Of a stretch of DNA of 64,000 bases, positions 1-8,863 are shown piece after piece. This DNA is from Simiduia aestuariiviva (GTDB lineage: Bacteria; Pseudomonadota; Gammaproteobacteria; Pseudomonadales; Cellvibrionaceae): NCBI RefSeq assembly GCF_014192475.1, contig NZ_JACHXZ010000001.1, positions 1,209,131 to 1,273,130 of the forward strand. The letters are read 5' to 3'. Under the pieces are notes generated by a model. That model saw only the letters and a program-made list of their open reading frames with translations, ran no database searches and was not told the DNA's origin. Position 1 is the first letter of the stretch. Each line of letters begins with the position of its first letter. A program made the position numbers and the translations under genes.

Positions 1-829
1 TCTTGATGCCCTCTGCGCCGGCGATAAAGTTGTAGGGCAGGGCTTCGTCCCCGTGCACGTCGAGGCAAAAATCCACGCCCACGGCTTTCATTTTGTTGAG
101 TACACACAATACCTCAGGGCTGGCTTCGGCCGTGGGGTTGAGCCACTCGCGGTTTAAATTGCTGCCCACGGCGTTGGTGCGCAGATGGCCGCGCCGGCTG
201 CCATCGGGGTTCATGTTGGGTACCACGTAAAAGGTGGCGTTTGCCAAGGCTTCGCGGGCCACCGGGTCGTCTGAGTCGAGCAGCCGTTCCAGGAAACCTT
301 CAATGCACCACTCGGCCATGGTCTCGCCTGGGTGTTGGCGGCCGATAACCCAATAGCGCTTTTTGCTGGGTGCTTCGTCGCCAATGATCAGCAGGTCCAT
401 GTCTTGGCCGTCGAGGGTGTAGCCCAAATGCTCGTAGGTGACGCGGCTGTCGGTGCTGGCCCAGCTGATCAGGTCTGCATGGCGCTCCATGGAGTAGGGC
501 GCAAAATAGGCGAAGTAGATGTTGTTGCTGGCCGGCGTGTGGTTAATGGTCAAGGATTTGCCGTCGAACTGGGTGTCAACGCGAAACCAGTTTTCACGGT
601 CGTAGGACGCCACCGCTTGATAGTCTTTAAAACCATCAACATAGGCGGCTTGGCCCGCGTTGGTGATGTTCAATTTGCAGGCTTGGCCCTCGGCACCGGT
701 AAGGCGAAAGTAAAACCACTGATAAAAATCAGATTGGTTGTCTTTGCGAATGGCGAGCTGGATATCGGAAGCCGATGTGCATGAAATGACTTCGATATTG
801 CCGGCGTCAAACTGGCTGCTGATCTGCAT
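1..829 (-). CDS. M14-family cytosolic-type zinc carboxypeptidase (3' end cut by window edge)
   Basis: The reading frame starts at an ATG at 829 and runs off the left edge, so only about 276 N-terminal residues are visible. It begins MQISSQFDAGNIEVIS, an N-terminal beta-domain typical of bacterial relatives of cytosolic carboxypeptidases. This is followed by the zinc motif HPGE (in RQHPGETMAEW), the substrate-binding stretch NPDGSRRGHLR, then NLNREW and DVHGDE, which holds the third zinc ligand. Family members remove C-terminal residues from peptides or protein tails. An AGG-containing stretch precedes the ATG. It follows pepD and a small lipoprotein gene on the same strand, so a shared peptidase transcript is possible. 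No signal peptide is seen, which fits a cytosolic enzyme. Its substrate is unknown. Confidence 0.88.
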   Translation of the reverse strand, partial: MQISSQFDAGNIEVISCTSASDIQLAIRKDNQSDFYQWFYFRLTGAEGQACKLNITNAGQAAYVDGFKDYQAVASYDRENWFRVDTQFDGKSLTINHTPASNNIYFAYFAPYSMERHADLISWASTDSRVTYEHLGYTLDGQDMDLLIIGDEAPSKKRYWVIGRQHPGETMAEWCIEGFLERLLDSDDPVAREALANATFYVVPNMNPDGSRRGHLRTNAVGSNLNREWLNPTAEASPEVLCVLNKMKAVGVDFCLDVHGDEALPYNFIAGAEGIK

Positions 830-870
830 AACAAAAAGGTCCTGTTAACTGAGTATTGAGCGCCTGAGCG

Positions 871-1236
871 CTAATTTAGAACGCGATAGCCGCGCCCACG
901 CAGGCAGTTTTTCACCACCTGTTGTTTTTCTTGGCGACCACTCGCCGCGCCTCTGGCCGCGCCGGTGACGGCGCCTGCACCGGCCCCGCGTTGGGCGCCT
1001 TTAGTGCCGTTTAATACCGCGCCTATTGCACCGCCGACAACGGCACCGGCGGCAGCGCCACCGGCTACTTTACCACCGGTGTTTACCTCTTGTGCGTAAG
1101 CGCGACACTCGCCCAAGTCTTGTCGATATTGGACCATGTCGATGCCTTGGGTATCCACAATGGGTTTATTGCGGGCGCAGCCCGACAGCGCCAATAGGGA
1201 TAGTCCAACTGCCAATAATTTCAAGCGTGTGTTCAT
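871..1236 (-). CDS. Small glycine-zipper outer-membrane lipoprotein
   Basis: This 121-residue protein starts MNTRLKLLAVGLSLLALSGCA: a basic n-region, a hydrophobic stretch and a lipobox (LSGC), so it is probably a lipoprotein. The middle is rich in Gly and Ala with GxxxG-like repeats (GGAAAGAVVGGAIGAV, then GAGAGAVTGAARGA), the glycine-zipper pattern of envelope proteins. Two later cysteines (in GECRAY and KNCLRG) may form a disulfide. I chose the ATG at 1236 with GGA just upstream; a TTG at 1248 in frame is possible but would add residues before the signal peptide. It lies downstream of pepD on the same strand. The function of this family is not established. Confidence 0.85.
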   Translation of the reverse strand: MNTRLKLLAVGLSLLALSGCARNKPIVDTQGIDMVQYRQDLGECRAYAQEVNTGGKVAGGAAAGAVVGGAIGAVLNGTKGAQRGAGAGAVTGAARGAASGRQEKQQVVKNCLRGRGYRVLN

Positions 1237-1310
1237 TTTGGGTTCCAATGTCTAGTGGGTAACCCTAATACAACGTTGGCGCCGGCAGGAGGTTGACCTG
1301 ACGGTGCAGT

Positions 1311-2780
1311 TTATCCTCGCTCTGGCACCGCGGCCAGACCCGCCACCAGACAGTCCCAAAAGGCCGCTACCGAGGGAATGTGCACGCGCTCGTCGGGTGA
1401 GTGGGCGCCGCGAATGGTGGGGCCAAAGGAGATCATGTCCCAGTGGGGGTAGATCGCACCCAGTAGACCACACTCCAGCCCCGCGTGAATGACCTTCACC
1501 GCCGGTTCGACGCCGTACTTTTCGGCATAGACCGCGCGCATTTGCGCCAACAGGGTCGAGTCCATGTTGGGCGCCCAGCCCGGATAGGCGCCATCTAACT
1601 CGATATCCGCGTCGATGAGCTGGAAGTGGCGCGCAATATTGGCGGCGAGGTCATCGCGCGCCTGATCCATGAGGCTGCGCACCAAACACTGCACCGTTAG
1701 GCCACCGTTTTCCATGCTCACTGACGCCAAATTGTTGGAGGTTTCCACCACGCCGGGCAGGTGCTGGCTCATGCGCAGGGCGCCGTGGGGACAGGTGAGC
1801 AAGGCGCTGACAAACTGGCGCGTGTGACTGGCCGAGAGGGCTTGTGGCACGTCGTCGGCGCTCTCTAAGCTGAGCAGCATGTGGGTTTCAAGGTCACCAT
1901 ACTGAGCGATGAGATCGGCTTTAAATTTGCCAAAGGCGGCCTGCACTGCATCGGCTAAGCTCGCGGGCACGGCAAAGGTGGCCGAGGCGTCGCGGGCGAT
2001 GGCGTTGCGCAGGGTGCCGCCCTGAAAGCTCACCAATTGCACGGGCAGCGCATCGGATAACCGGGCGATAAACAGCGCGACACATTGATTGGCGTTGGCG
2101 CGGCCGAGATTGATGTCCAGACCTGAGTGACCGCCCAGCAGACCGCTGACGCTGAGGCTGAGGCCGCAGTAATGATCTGCGACCGGCTGCCACTCGCAGG
2201 CGACGTGGGCACTGACATCGATGCCGCCGGCGCAGCCCACGTAGAGTTCGCCTTCGTCTTCCGTGTCGAGGTTAAACAGCAGCTCGCCTTCGAGCAGGTC
2301 GGGGCTGAGACCCTTGGCACCGGTCATGCCGGCTTCCTCGTCGATGGTAAACAACGCTTCGAGCGGACCGTGCGCCACCGTGTCACTTTCCATGATGGCC
2401 AGTATGGCGGCGACGCCAATGCCGTTATCGGCGCCCAAGGTGGTGTCTACTGCGGTGACCCAGTCACCGTCGATGACCGTTTGAATGGGGTCGCGGGTAA
2501 AATCGTGGTTCGAGCCCTGACTTTTTTGCGGCACCATATCCAAATGGCTTTGCAAGATCGCGCCCCGCCGATTTTCCATGCCCGCGGTGGCGGGTTTACG
2601 CACAATGACGTTGCCCACTGAATCGCGCAATAACGTCAGGCTGTGGCGCTTGGCAAAGGCCTCAATGGTGTCGATAACGGCCGCTTCGTGTCCCGAGGGG
2701 CGGGGCGTATCGCACAGCATTTGGAAGTGGCGCCACAGGGCTTGAGGTAGCAATTCGGAGAGGTTTGCACGTTGAGTCAT
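1311..2780 (-). CDS. pepD: Aminoacyl-histidine dipeptidase (peptidase D, M20C)
   Basis: PepD is a cytosolic metallopeptidase that hydrolyses Xaa-His dipeptides such as carnosine. The 489-residue product carries the expected M20 motifs in order: ILQSHLDMVPQK (metal-binding His and Asp), TLGADNGIG (bridging Asp), TIDEEAGMTGA (catalytic Glu pair), HSGLDIN and, near the C-terminus, SFGPTIRGAHSPDE (last metal-binding His). Length matches the usual 480-490 residues. The ATG at 2780 has AGGAAG seven bases upstream, so the longer in-frame extension to 2861 is unlikely. The gene is divergent from the Ser/Thr kinase gene and is followed on its own strand by the glycine-zipper lipoprotein. Confidence 0.95.
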   Translation of the reverse strand: MTQRANLSELLPQALWRHFQMLCDTPRPSGHEAAVIDTIEAFAKRHSLTLLRDSVGNVIVRKPATAGMENRRGAILQSHLDMVPQKSQGSNHDFTRDPIQTVIDGDWVTAVDTTLGADNGIGVAAILAIMESDTVAHGPLEALFTIDEEAGMTGAKGLSPDLLEGELLFNLDTEDEGELYVGCAGGIDVSAHVACEWQPVADHYCGLSLSVSGLLGGHSGLDINLGRANANQCVALFIARLSDALPVQLVSFQGGTLRNAIARDASATFAVPASLADAVQAAFGKFKADLIAQYGDLETHMLLSLESADDVPQALSASHTRQFVSALLTCPHGALRMSQHLPGVVETSNNLASVSMENGGLTVQCLVRSLMDQARDDLAANIARHFQLIDADIELDGAYPGWAPNMDSTLLAQMRAVYAEKYGVEPAVKVIHAGLECGLLGAIYPHWDMISFGPTIRGAHSPDERVHIPSVAAFWDCLVAGLAAVPERG

Positions 2781-2939
2781 GGGCTTCCTGTAATAGTGTC
2801 GCAGCAAAAATAGCGGGCATTGTGCTGATTGAGGGGACGAATAAATAGCCTTGAGCCCCAATGCGCCACGAATCTGATCGTTTATTGTGCAGGCCTGCTG
2901 AAATCCTGAGCAGCATTAATTCGCGGGCCCACCCGGTAT

Positions 2940-2968
2940 TTGACTAAACTGATGCAACACGGCATAAA
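2940..2968 (+). promoter_or_regulatory. Candidate sigma70 promoter upstream of the Ser/Thr kinase gene
   Basis: TTGACT (2940-2945) and CATAAA (2963-2968) are separated by 17 bases, about 75 bases before the kinase ATG in a divergent intergenic region. The -35 matches five of six consensus bases and the -10 four of six. Confidence 0.4.
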
Positions 2969-3042
2969 GACCCACGGCGGCGCGCAACTGACTGAGCCTC
3001 CACATGCCAAGCCGACAGGCACAAGTAGAACTATAAGGCCTC

Positions 3043-5820
3043 ATGGACATACCGGGTTATAAAATCATCGATCGGCTGGGGCAGGGCGGCATGGCGACTG
3101 TCTACCTCGCCATTCAAGAGAGCTTCGAGCGCGAGGTGGCACTGAAAGTGTTGCTGCCGGAGTTGCTGCGAGACCCCGCTTTTGGCGAGCGTTTTTTACG
3201 CGAGGCGAAAATCGTTTCGCGCTTGGTGCACCCCAACATTGTGACCGTGTATGACGTGGGCGTGCAGGGCGACCACCACTACTTGTCCATGGAGTATGTG
3301 CCGGGCCAAGACCTCAAGCAGCTGCGCACAAAACTGACCCGAGCCGAGGGGCTGCAAGTGGTCAAGGATATCGCCCGCGCCCTCGACTACGCCGCCCGCA
3401 AAGGTTATGTGCACCGCGATGTAAAACCCGAAAACATCATGCTGCATGAAGAAGATGGGCGCGCCGTGCTCATGGATTTTGGCATTGCGCGCCCCACCGA
3501 TGTGGCCAGCGGCATGACCCAGACGGGCACGGCCATCGGCACGCCGCACTACATGAGCCCCGAGCAGGCAAAGGGCAAGCCGGTTGATGCGCGCTCTGAT
3601 ATCTACAGCTTAGGCGTGGTGCTATTTCAATTAATTACCGGGCGCGTGCCCTACGACGCCGACTCCGCCGTGGCGGTGGGCATCAAGCACGTGGCCGAGC
3701 CCATCCCCCGTTTACAGGCACCCTTTGCGGTGTTCCAGCCCATCGTCAATCGCGTGCTGGCCAAAAATCCAGACAACCGCTACCAAACGGGCGCTGAGTT
3801 GGTGGAGGATTTGAATCAAATCGATGCGGATGATTTGCGGCGCGTCGATGAGCTAATCGATTTGGCGGCGCAGCGCTTGGAACACGCCGACCTGGACGCG
3901 CCGACGGTGGTGAGTCAGGTGGGCGATACGCTCGCCACCTCGGCGGCACAGGCAGCGGCCGACGCAGATGATTATGACGCGGTGGAGTCCGACGCCGTGG
4001 CGCAGCACTGGCCGCAGTCGGGGCAGGGCACGCCGGTGCAGTCTATTGGTGTGAATCGATCGCAAAACCCCTTTGGCGCCAGCCACTGGCTGCGCAATAC
4101 GATCTTGTTAGCGGTTATTGTGTCGGTGTTGCTGTTCAGCTTTCGACAATCTCTGCCCGCGCCTTGGCCGGCCACAATAACCCAGTGGCACCACAGCGCC
4201 CTCGATTGGGCCAAGGCTCAGTCGCTGCCCTTGTCTGAACCACAGTGGCGCTGGCTCTATCAGTTGGGTGGCGCCGAATGGCCACAGGTGGAACAGGCCG
4301 TAGTTCACGGTGACATCGCGGATAAAACACCGCCTCAGTCAAGCGACGATGCCGCTGGGCAAACACCCGTTGCTGCCAAGCCGGCAACGCCGCAGCCAAC
4401 GTCCGCACAAAGTGCGCGCACGCAAGGCCTCGATGCGGTGTTGGCCGATACCCGCCCCGTGTTATCGGAACAGGGGTTGCGCGCGCGCGCGACCATGACG
4501 CCCGAACCGCAGCCTACACCGCTAGCTAAAACTGAGACGGCGGCCTCGGCTATCGATGCGCCTGCAGCCAGTGCTGAAACTGCGCCGGCGCGCGCGGCGG
4601 CTTTGCAGGCTGCAATGGCCGATGACCTCACGCAGGCAGCGCCATTGTCCGCGTTTTACCGCGACCTGGCCGACCAGCCTGATCAGCAGGCGCTGCTGGC
4701 GGCGGGGCAGGATTGGGTGGTGGATTTTTACCAGCGGGCCATTGCCACCGCAGAGTCGGCGCAAAACCCTGAGCTGGTGCAAACACTGCTGGATTCATGG
4801 CAGACGCATTTTGGCGCTTGGGTGGATGCTGATACGGTGCAGGCCGTGCAAGCGCGGGTGGCTCAACGGGCGCGCCGCGAAGCCTTGCTGAATCAGGCGC
4901 AGTCCTACCTTGCCGCCAATGCGCTCTCGTCGCCAGCGTCCGGCAACGCGGTGGATACCTACCGCACCTTGCTGGAGGAATTTCCCGATTCAGCGGAGGC
5001 GCAGGCCGGATTGCGCGCAGTGGCCGAGCGATACGCACAGCTGGCTCAAGCAAAGTTAACCAACGCCGATTGGCGCAATGCCAAGGCATTGGCCACCCGT
5101 GGCTTGACCGTGCAAAAGGATCATCAAGGGTTGCGCGCGATTATTGGTCAAGCCAATGCAATGCAGGCGGCAGATCGGGCGAAGGCAGAGCGCATAGCGG
5201 AATTAAACCGCTTGGCGACGGCGGCGGAGCAGGCGGGCAATCGCTATGGTGCCGAGGGGGCCTTGGCACACTATCAAGCGATTTTGGCACTCGATTCGAG
5301 CCATGAATCGGCGCTGGCCGCGGTGGACAATGCCATTGCCAATACGCGCACACAGGTCAATGAATTCATTGCGCAGCGGCGTTTCGATCAGGCGCAGCAA
5401 ACTTTTGACATGGCCCGCCAGCGACTGCCCGATCACCCACAGATTCAAGCCTTGGGCCGCACCCTGTCTGCGGCCATTGAGGCGGCCATGCCGCGCATAG
5501 ATCTAGTGCGCATTGGCGCCCAAGCGACGGTGGCGTTTAGCGATCGACAGCCGGTGGTGCAGGGGGTCGAACGCACCTTGTATATCGGCATGAAATTTCA
5601 TAATTTTGATGAAACTGCAGTGGTCCAAGCGATTTTGATGGACGGTGCGCGGGCCATACAGATTGCGCAAGTGCCCGTGGTCGTCAGTGGCGCCCAAGGG
5701 GAGAAAATTTTCCGTATCGACCGCCCGGTGGAGGGATTCGCCAAGGGCGGCTATAACTTGGACTTGATGCTGGACAATCAATTGTTGCTCAGCCAGCATT
5801 TTCAAATCGATAACCCCTAA
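3043..5820 (+). CDS. Transmembrane Hanks-type Ser/Thr protein kinase with TPR-like extracytoplasmic part
   Basis: The protein has 925 residues. Residues 1-260 form a complete eukaryotic-like kinase domain: glycine loop GQGGMATVY (14-21), catalytic Lys35 in VALK, HRDVKPEN (124-131, catalytic Asp126), DFG (145-147) and the activation-loop end GTPHYMSPEQ. All catalytic residues are present, so it should be active. A single membrane segment (about residues 350-367, TILLAVIVSVLLFSF) separates the cytoplasmic kinase from a long Ala/Gln-rich C-terminal half with helical, TPR-like repeats (about 540-830) and a final beta-rich domain. This suggests a signal-sensing periplasmic part. It lies 24 bases before a lipoprotein gene that probably shares its transcript. 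Substrates cannot be told from sequence. Confidence 0.93.
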   Translation: MDIPGYKIIDRLGQGGMATVYLAIQESFEREVALKVLLPELLRDPAFGERFLREAKIVSRLVHPNIVTVYDVGVQGDHHYLSMEYVPGQDLKQLRTKLTRAEGLQVVKDIARALDYAARKGYVHRDVKPENIMLHEEDGRAVLMDFGIARPTDVASGMTQTGTAIGTPHYMSPEQAKGKPVDARSDIYSLGVVLFQLITGRVPYDADSAVAVGIKHVAEPIPRLQAPFAVFQPIVNRVLAKNPDNRYQTGAELVEDLNQIDADDLRRVDELIDLAAQRLEHADLDAPTVVSQVGDTLATSAAQAAADADDYDAVESDAVAQHWPQSGQGTPVQSIGVNRSQNPFGASHWLRNTILLAVIVSVLLFSFRQSLPAPWPATITQWHHSALDWAKAQSLPLSEPQWRWLYQLGGAEWPQVEQAVVHGDIADKTPPQSSDDAAGQTPVAAKPATPQPTSAQSARTQGLDAVLADTRPVLSEQGLRARATMTPEPQPTPLAKTETAASAIDAPAASAETAPARAAALQAAMADDLTQAAPLSAFYRDLADQPDQQALLAAGQDWVVDFYQRAIATAESAQNPELVQTLLDSWQTHFGAWVDADTVQAVQARVAQRARREALLNQAQSYLAANALSSPASGNAVDTYRTLLEEFPDSAEAQAGLRAVAERYAQLAQAKLTNADWRNAKALATRGLTVQKDHQGLRAIIGQANAMQAADRAKAERIAELNRLATAAEQAGNRYGAEGALAHYQAILALDSSHESALAAVDNAIANTRTQVNEFIAQRRFDQAQQTFDMARQRLPDHPQIQALGRTLSAAIEAAMPRIDLVRIGAQATVAFSDRQPVVQGVERTLYIGMKFHNFDETAVVQAILMDGARAIQIAQVPVVVSGAQGEKIFRIDRPVEGFAKGGYNLDLMLDNQLLLSQHFQIDNP

Positions 5821-5844
5821 CGTTGTTTTCAACAGGAGACTGAT

Positions 5845-6630
5845 ATGCGACTCATGCTCCGAGTCTGCGCCATCACCGCGTTGTGCGTGTTAACTGCCGC
5901 CTGCCAAGCGCCAAAAAATATTCAGCAATTGCAGCAGCAAAACCAAAATTTGGCTGCGGAATTGGCGACAGCACGCGCCAATATTGCGCAATTACAGCAG
6001 CGCGAACAGGCCTTAGAGGCAGATGTGGCCGAATTAAATCGGGTCATGAATGTGCTGGGTACGGAAAAGTCGTCGCGCGTGCAGGAGTCGTCACAACTGC
6101 GGGGCTTGATGCGCAGTTTTGTGCAGGATCAAATTGATTTGTTGAAAGATTTTTTAGTTAAAGGGGATCTGCTCGATTACGTGGGCGGCGAGTTGGTGAC
6201 GCGCAATGGCATCGCAGATAAACCCGATCAACAGTTGCTGCTGGTCGATTTGCAAAACCCATTGCCCAGCGAAGGTGTGCTCACTGGCGTGGGCGCCTAC
6301 TTTACGATGCCAGGCAGTTTTCGGGTAAAAGTGTTGCGGCGCGTGGACGCGAATTTAGTGGTGGTGTGGGAGAGCAAATTGCTACCCGTGGCGCAAGCGG
6401 GTAAGCAGCGCATTAACTTCCCGGTGAGTGTGGGCGTCGAGCGGGGCGATCTGCTGGCGTATTATTTTCCCAATCAGGTCAATGCAGCAGTGGATGCGGG
6501 CACGGGTGACACGCGCACCTATGACGGCGATCTTGCCTTGGGTAAAACCTTGGCGGTGCGCTCGTTGGATAACGCCAAGCAAAAGCGCGCCTACTCCTTG
6601 GGCGTGTACGGCTTGTTAAAAACGCCTTAA
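5845..6630 (+). CDS. Coiled-coil lipoprotein of unknown function
   Basis: The 261-residue protein begins MRLMLRVCAITALCVLTAACQ, a lipoprotein signal with lipobox TAAC. Residues 25-70 are Gln/Leu/Ala heptads (IQQLQQQNQNLAAELATARA) that predict a coiled coil. The remaining beta-rich part has no motif I recognise. AGGAG stands seven bases before the ATG at 5845. It directly follows the membrane Ser/Thr kinase and ends at a strong terminator, so the two genes look like one transcription unit. A role as envelope partner or target of the kinase is inference from position only. Confidence 0.85.
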   Translation: MRLMLRVCAITALCVLTAACQAPKNIQQLQQQNQNLAAELATARANIAQLQQREQALEADVAELNRVMNVLGTEKSSRVQESSQLRGLMRSFVQDQIDLLKDFLVKGDLLDYVGGELVTRNGIADKPDQQLLLVDLQNPLPSEGVLTGVGAYFTMPGSFRVKVLRRVDANLVVVWESKLLPVAQAGKQRINFPVSVGVERGDLLAYYFPNQVNAAVDAGTGDTRTYDGDLALGKTLAVRSLDNAKQKRAYSLGVYGLLKTP

Positions 6631-6650
6631 CACAAACTCTCGGTTTTTTT

Positions 6651-6680
6651 ACAGGCGCCCATTGAGGCGCCTGTTTTGTT
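6651..6680 (+). terminator. Rho-independent terminator after the kinase-lipoprotein unit
   Basis: Perfect 9-bp stem ACAGGCGCC / GGCGCCTGT with loop CATTGA (6651-6674) followed by TTTGTTT. Confidence 0.85.
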
Positions 6681-6722
6681 TGGGCTGTAACTGTTTGCCG
6701 CGCGAGCAGTGTCGCAGTGCAA

Positions 6723-8690
6723 TTAATCTACAAACGAAAAGTCGGCGCGCTTAGGCTGTACGTCAAAACCAAATAATGCGCCGTAAAAATTCAGTTCCAG
6801 TTCGAGTTGATCCACGATGGATTGCGCTTGGCGAAAACCGTGGCCCTCACTGGCAAAAGTGATGTGGGCGGTTTTGACGCCCTTCTCGGCGAGTGCAGCC
6901 ACCATGGCCTCGGCCTGATTGGGGGGCACCACCTTATCTTCAAGCCCTTGAAAGAACGCCACCGGGCAGGTGAGCCGTTGCACGTGGAAAAGGGGTGAGC
7001 GCGCGCGATAGGTGGCCTCGCCCTCGGGCCAGGGGGCGATCAGAGAGTCTAGGTAGCGGGATTCAAATTTGTGTGTATCCGTGGCCAGTGCGGTGAGATC
7101 GCCAATGCCGTACAAACTGGTGCCGGCACAAAATAGGTCGCGAAAGGTCAACGCTGCGAGGACGGTATAACCGCCGGCGCTGCTGCCCTTTATGATCAGC
7201 CGCTCTGGGTCGGCCAGCCCTTGGTCCACTAAGTATTGCGCGCCGGCGCAGACGTCATCCACATCGTAGATGCCCCAGTGGCCACGCAGTCGATCCCGAT
7301 AGGTGCGACCATAGCCGGTGCTGCCCCGGTAGTTCACATCCAGCACGGCAAATCCGCGGCTGGTCCAGTATTGAATTTTAAAATTGAGTGCGCTGCTGGT
7401 GGCTGCGGTGGGGCCGCCGTGACTCAACACAATGAGCGGCGGGCGTTCACTTTCGGGGCCCGTGCAGTGAGGGTGCGTTGGCGCATAGTAGAGGCCGTGG
7501 GCGTTGTCTGACTGGGTGGTGGGAAAGCACACGGCGCGGGGTTTACTGATAAATTCGGTGCCGATGGGATTGCTGACGGAGGCGCGTTCACAGTGCCATT
7601 GGTGCTGATCGAATCGCCATACGGCGCTGGCTTCCGATGCACTGGCGCCCAGTAAAATGACTTGGCCTTGGGCGCAGGCGACGTCGGCCATATCGGTGAG
7701 CGGTGTTGCGATAGGGTTCCATTCGGAGGCGGCCTGCCCGAGCACCAAGATGCCACAGTGCCATTGCCCCTGTTGGTTGTAGGTGGCGAACAACCGGCTG
7801 TCGTCGAGAAAGCCAAAGCACGACATGCCGAAGACCCACTGAGGGGTGGCAAATTCGGCGGCCATGGGCAGCAGCGCGCGCCAATCGGGGTCGGTAAATT
7901 GATACAGATTCCACCAGCCGCTGGCATCGTGGGCCACAATCAATTCACCGGCCGGTGACCAGAGCGGTTGAAAGCAACTGCAACCGGTTGGCGAAATAAT
8001 CCGCGTTGACTCAGTGGCGCCCTGGGCATCAAGAGTGGCTAAGCTCAGATCCGTTTGATCCCACGGCATGTTTGGGTGGTTCCAGCTCAGCCACGCGAGC
8101 TTGTTGCCGCAGGGGCTCAGGGCAGGGCTGGCATAGAAGTCTGCCCCTGTGGCGAGGCTGTGGATTTGGCCGTCGACCAAATCGATGGCCACGAGGCGGT
8201 GCTCGGGTTCATCGGTGCCGTTGTGTCGCTCTTGTACGGCGATGAGCCGGTTGCGCTGGGCGTCAAAACACACATCGGCGAAGCGGCTGTGTTCCGCAAA
8301 GGTCAGTTGTGTCGGCGGGTTGGTAGCGTTTGCTGCTGTGGTTCGCGGGTTGGACGCTTGGTGGGTTTGTGAGAGCGTCTGCTGGTAGATTTGTTGATCA
8401 TCGCCGTTCACAAAGAAAACCTGCGCACCCGATACCGTGTAGTCGCCGCCGCCGTATTCATTCACTTTGCTGCGCACGCTAACGCCGGGGGGCGTAATAT
8501 CTTGCGCGCTGCCGCCGAAGGGTTGACGCACAAGCACCGTGCGGCCTTGTTCTGCGGGGCGCGACTCCAGCCACCAACTGGCCTCCTGATCGATATAGGG
8601 CAGGGCAAGCCGGACACCGCCTTGCGTCAACAGGCTTGCTTGAATGGGGGACGGCCAGCTGCCGTAAGGTAGGGATTGCATTGACGTCAT
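6723..8690 (-). CDS. S9-family prolyl-oligopeptidase-like serine peptidase
   Basis: The 655-residue protein has an N-terminal beta-propeller-like region (about 1-390) and a C-terminal alpha/beta hydrolase domain. The triad is visible: Ser504 in GSSAGGY, Asp585 in GLEDKVVPP and His617 in SEGHGF. The stretch PLIVLSHGGPTAATSS upstream holds the oxyanion region, and DVNYRGSTGYGR is typical of acylaminoacyl-peptidase/dipeptidyl-peptidase relatives. There is no signal peptide, so it is probably cytosolic and acts on short peptides. AGGA precedes the ATG at 8690; an ATG nine bases further in is also possible. It is divergent from the PMT-family gene. Exact specificity is not determined. Confidence 0.93.
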   Translation of the reverse strand: MTSMQSLPYGSWPSPIQASLLTQGGVRLALPYIDQEASWWLESRPAEQGRTVLVRQPFGGSAQDITPPGVSVRSKVNEYGGGDYTVSGAQVFFVNGDDQQIYQQTLSQTHQASNPRTTAANATNPPTQLTFAEHSRFADVCFDAQRNRLIAVQERHNGTDEPEHRLVAIDLVDGQIHSLATGADFYASPALSPCGNKLAWLSWNHPNMPWDQTDLSLATLDAQGATESTRIISPTGCSCFQPLWSPAGELIVAHDASGWWNLYQFTDPDWRALLPMAAEFATPQWVFGMSCFGFLDDSRLFATYNQQGQWHCGILVLGQAASEWNPIATPLTDMADVACAQGQVILLGASASEASAVWRFDQHQWHCERASVSNPIGTEFISKPRAVCFPTTQSDNAHGLYYAPTHPHCTGPESERPPLIVLSHGGPTAATSSALNFKIQYWTSRGFAVLDVNYRGSTGYGRTYRDRLRGHWGIYDVDDVCAGAQYLVDQGLADPERLIIKGSSAGGYTVLAALTFRDLFCAGTSLYGIGDLTALATDTHKFESRYLDSLIAPWPEGEATYRARSPLFHVQRLTCPVAFFQGLEDKVVPPNQAEAMVAALAEKGVKTAHITFASEGHGFRQAQSIVDQLELELNFYGALFGFDVQPKRADFSFVD

Positions 8691-8863
8691 GACGGCATAT
8701 CCTGATAGCGTAGTGGGTCAGCGGGTAATAGGTTGTGGTGGCCACAGACTGTAATCAAGTTGAGCGCCACCTGCCATGTAGTGCATGAGAAAAATTCCAA
8801 ACTGCGCGCAAAACAATAACAAGACACGCGTAAAAAAATAAATAGCAACAGGGGCAACGCTAA

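Noticed and set aside
332..784. Plus-strand frame of 150 codons
   Set aside because: Antisense to the M14 carboxypeptidase, which has clear catalytic motifs.
4628..5089. Proline-rich antisense frame inside the Ser/Thr kinase gene
   Set aside because: Shadow of the Ala/Gln-rich kinase sequence; composition is typical of an artefact.
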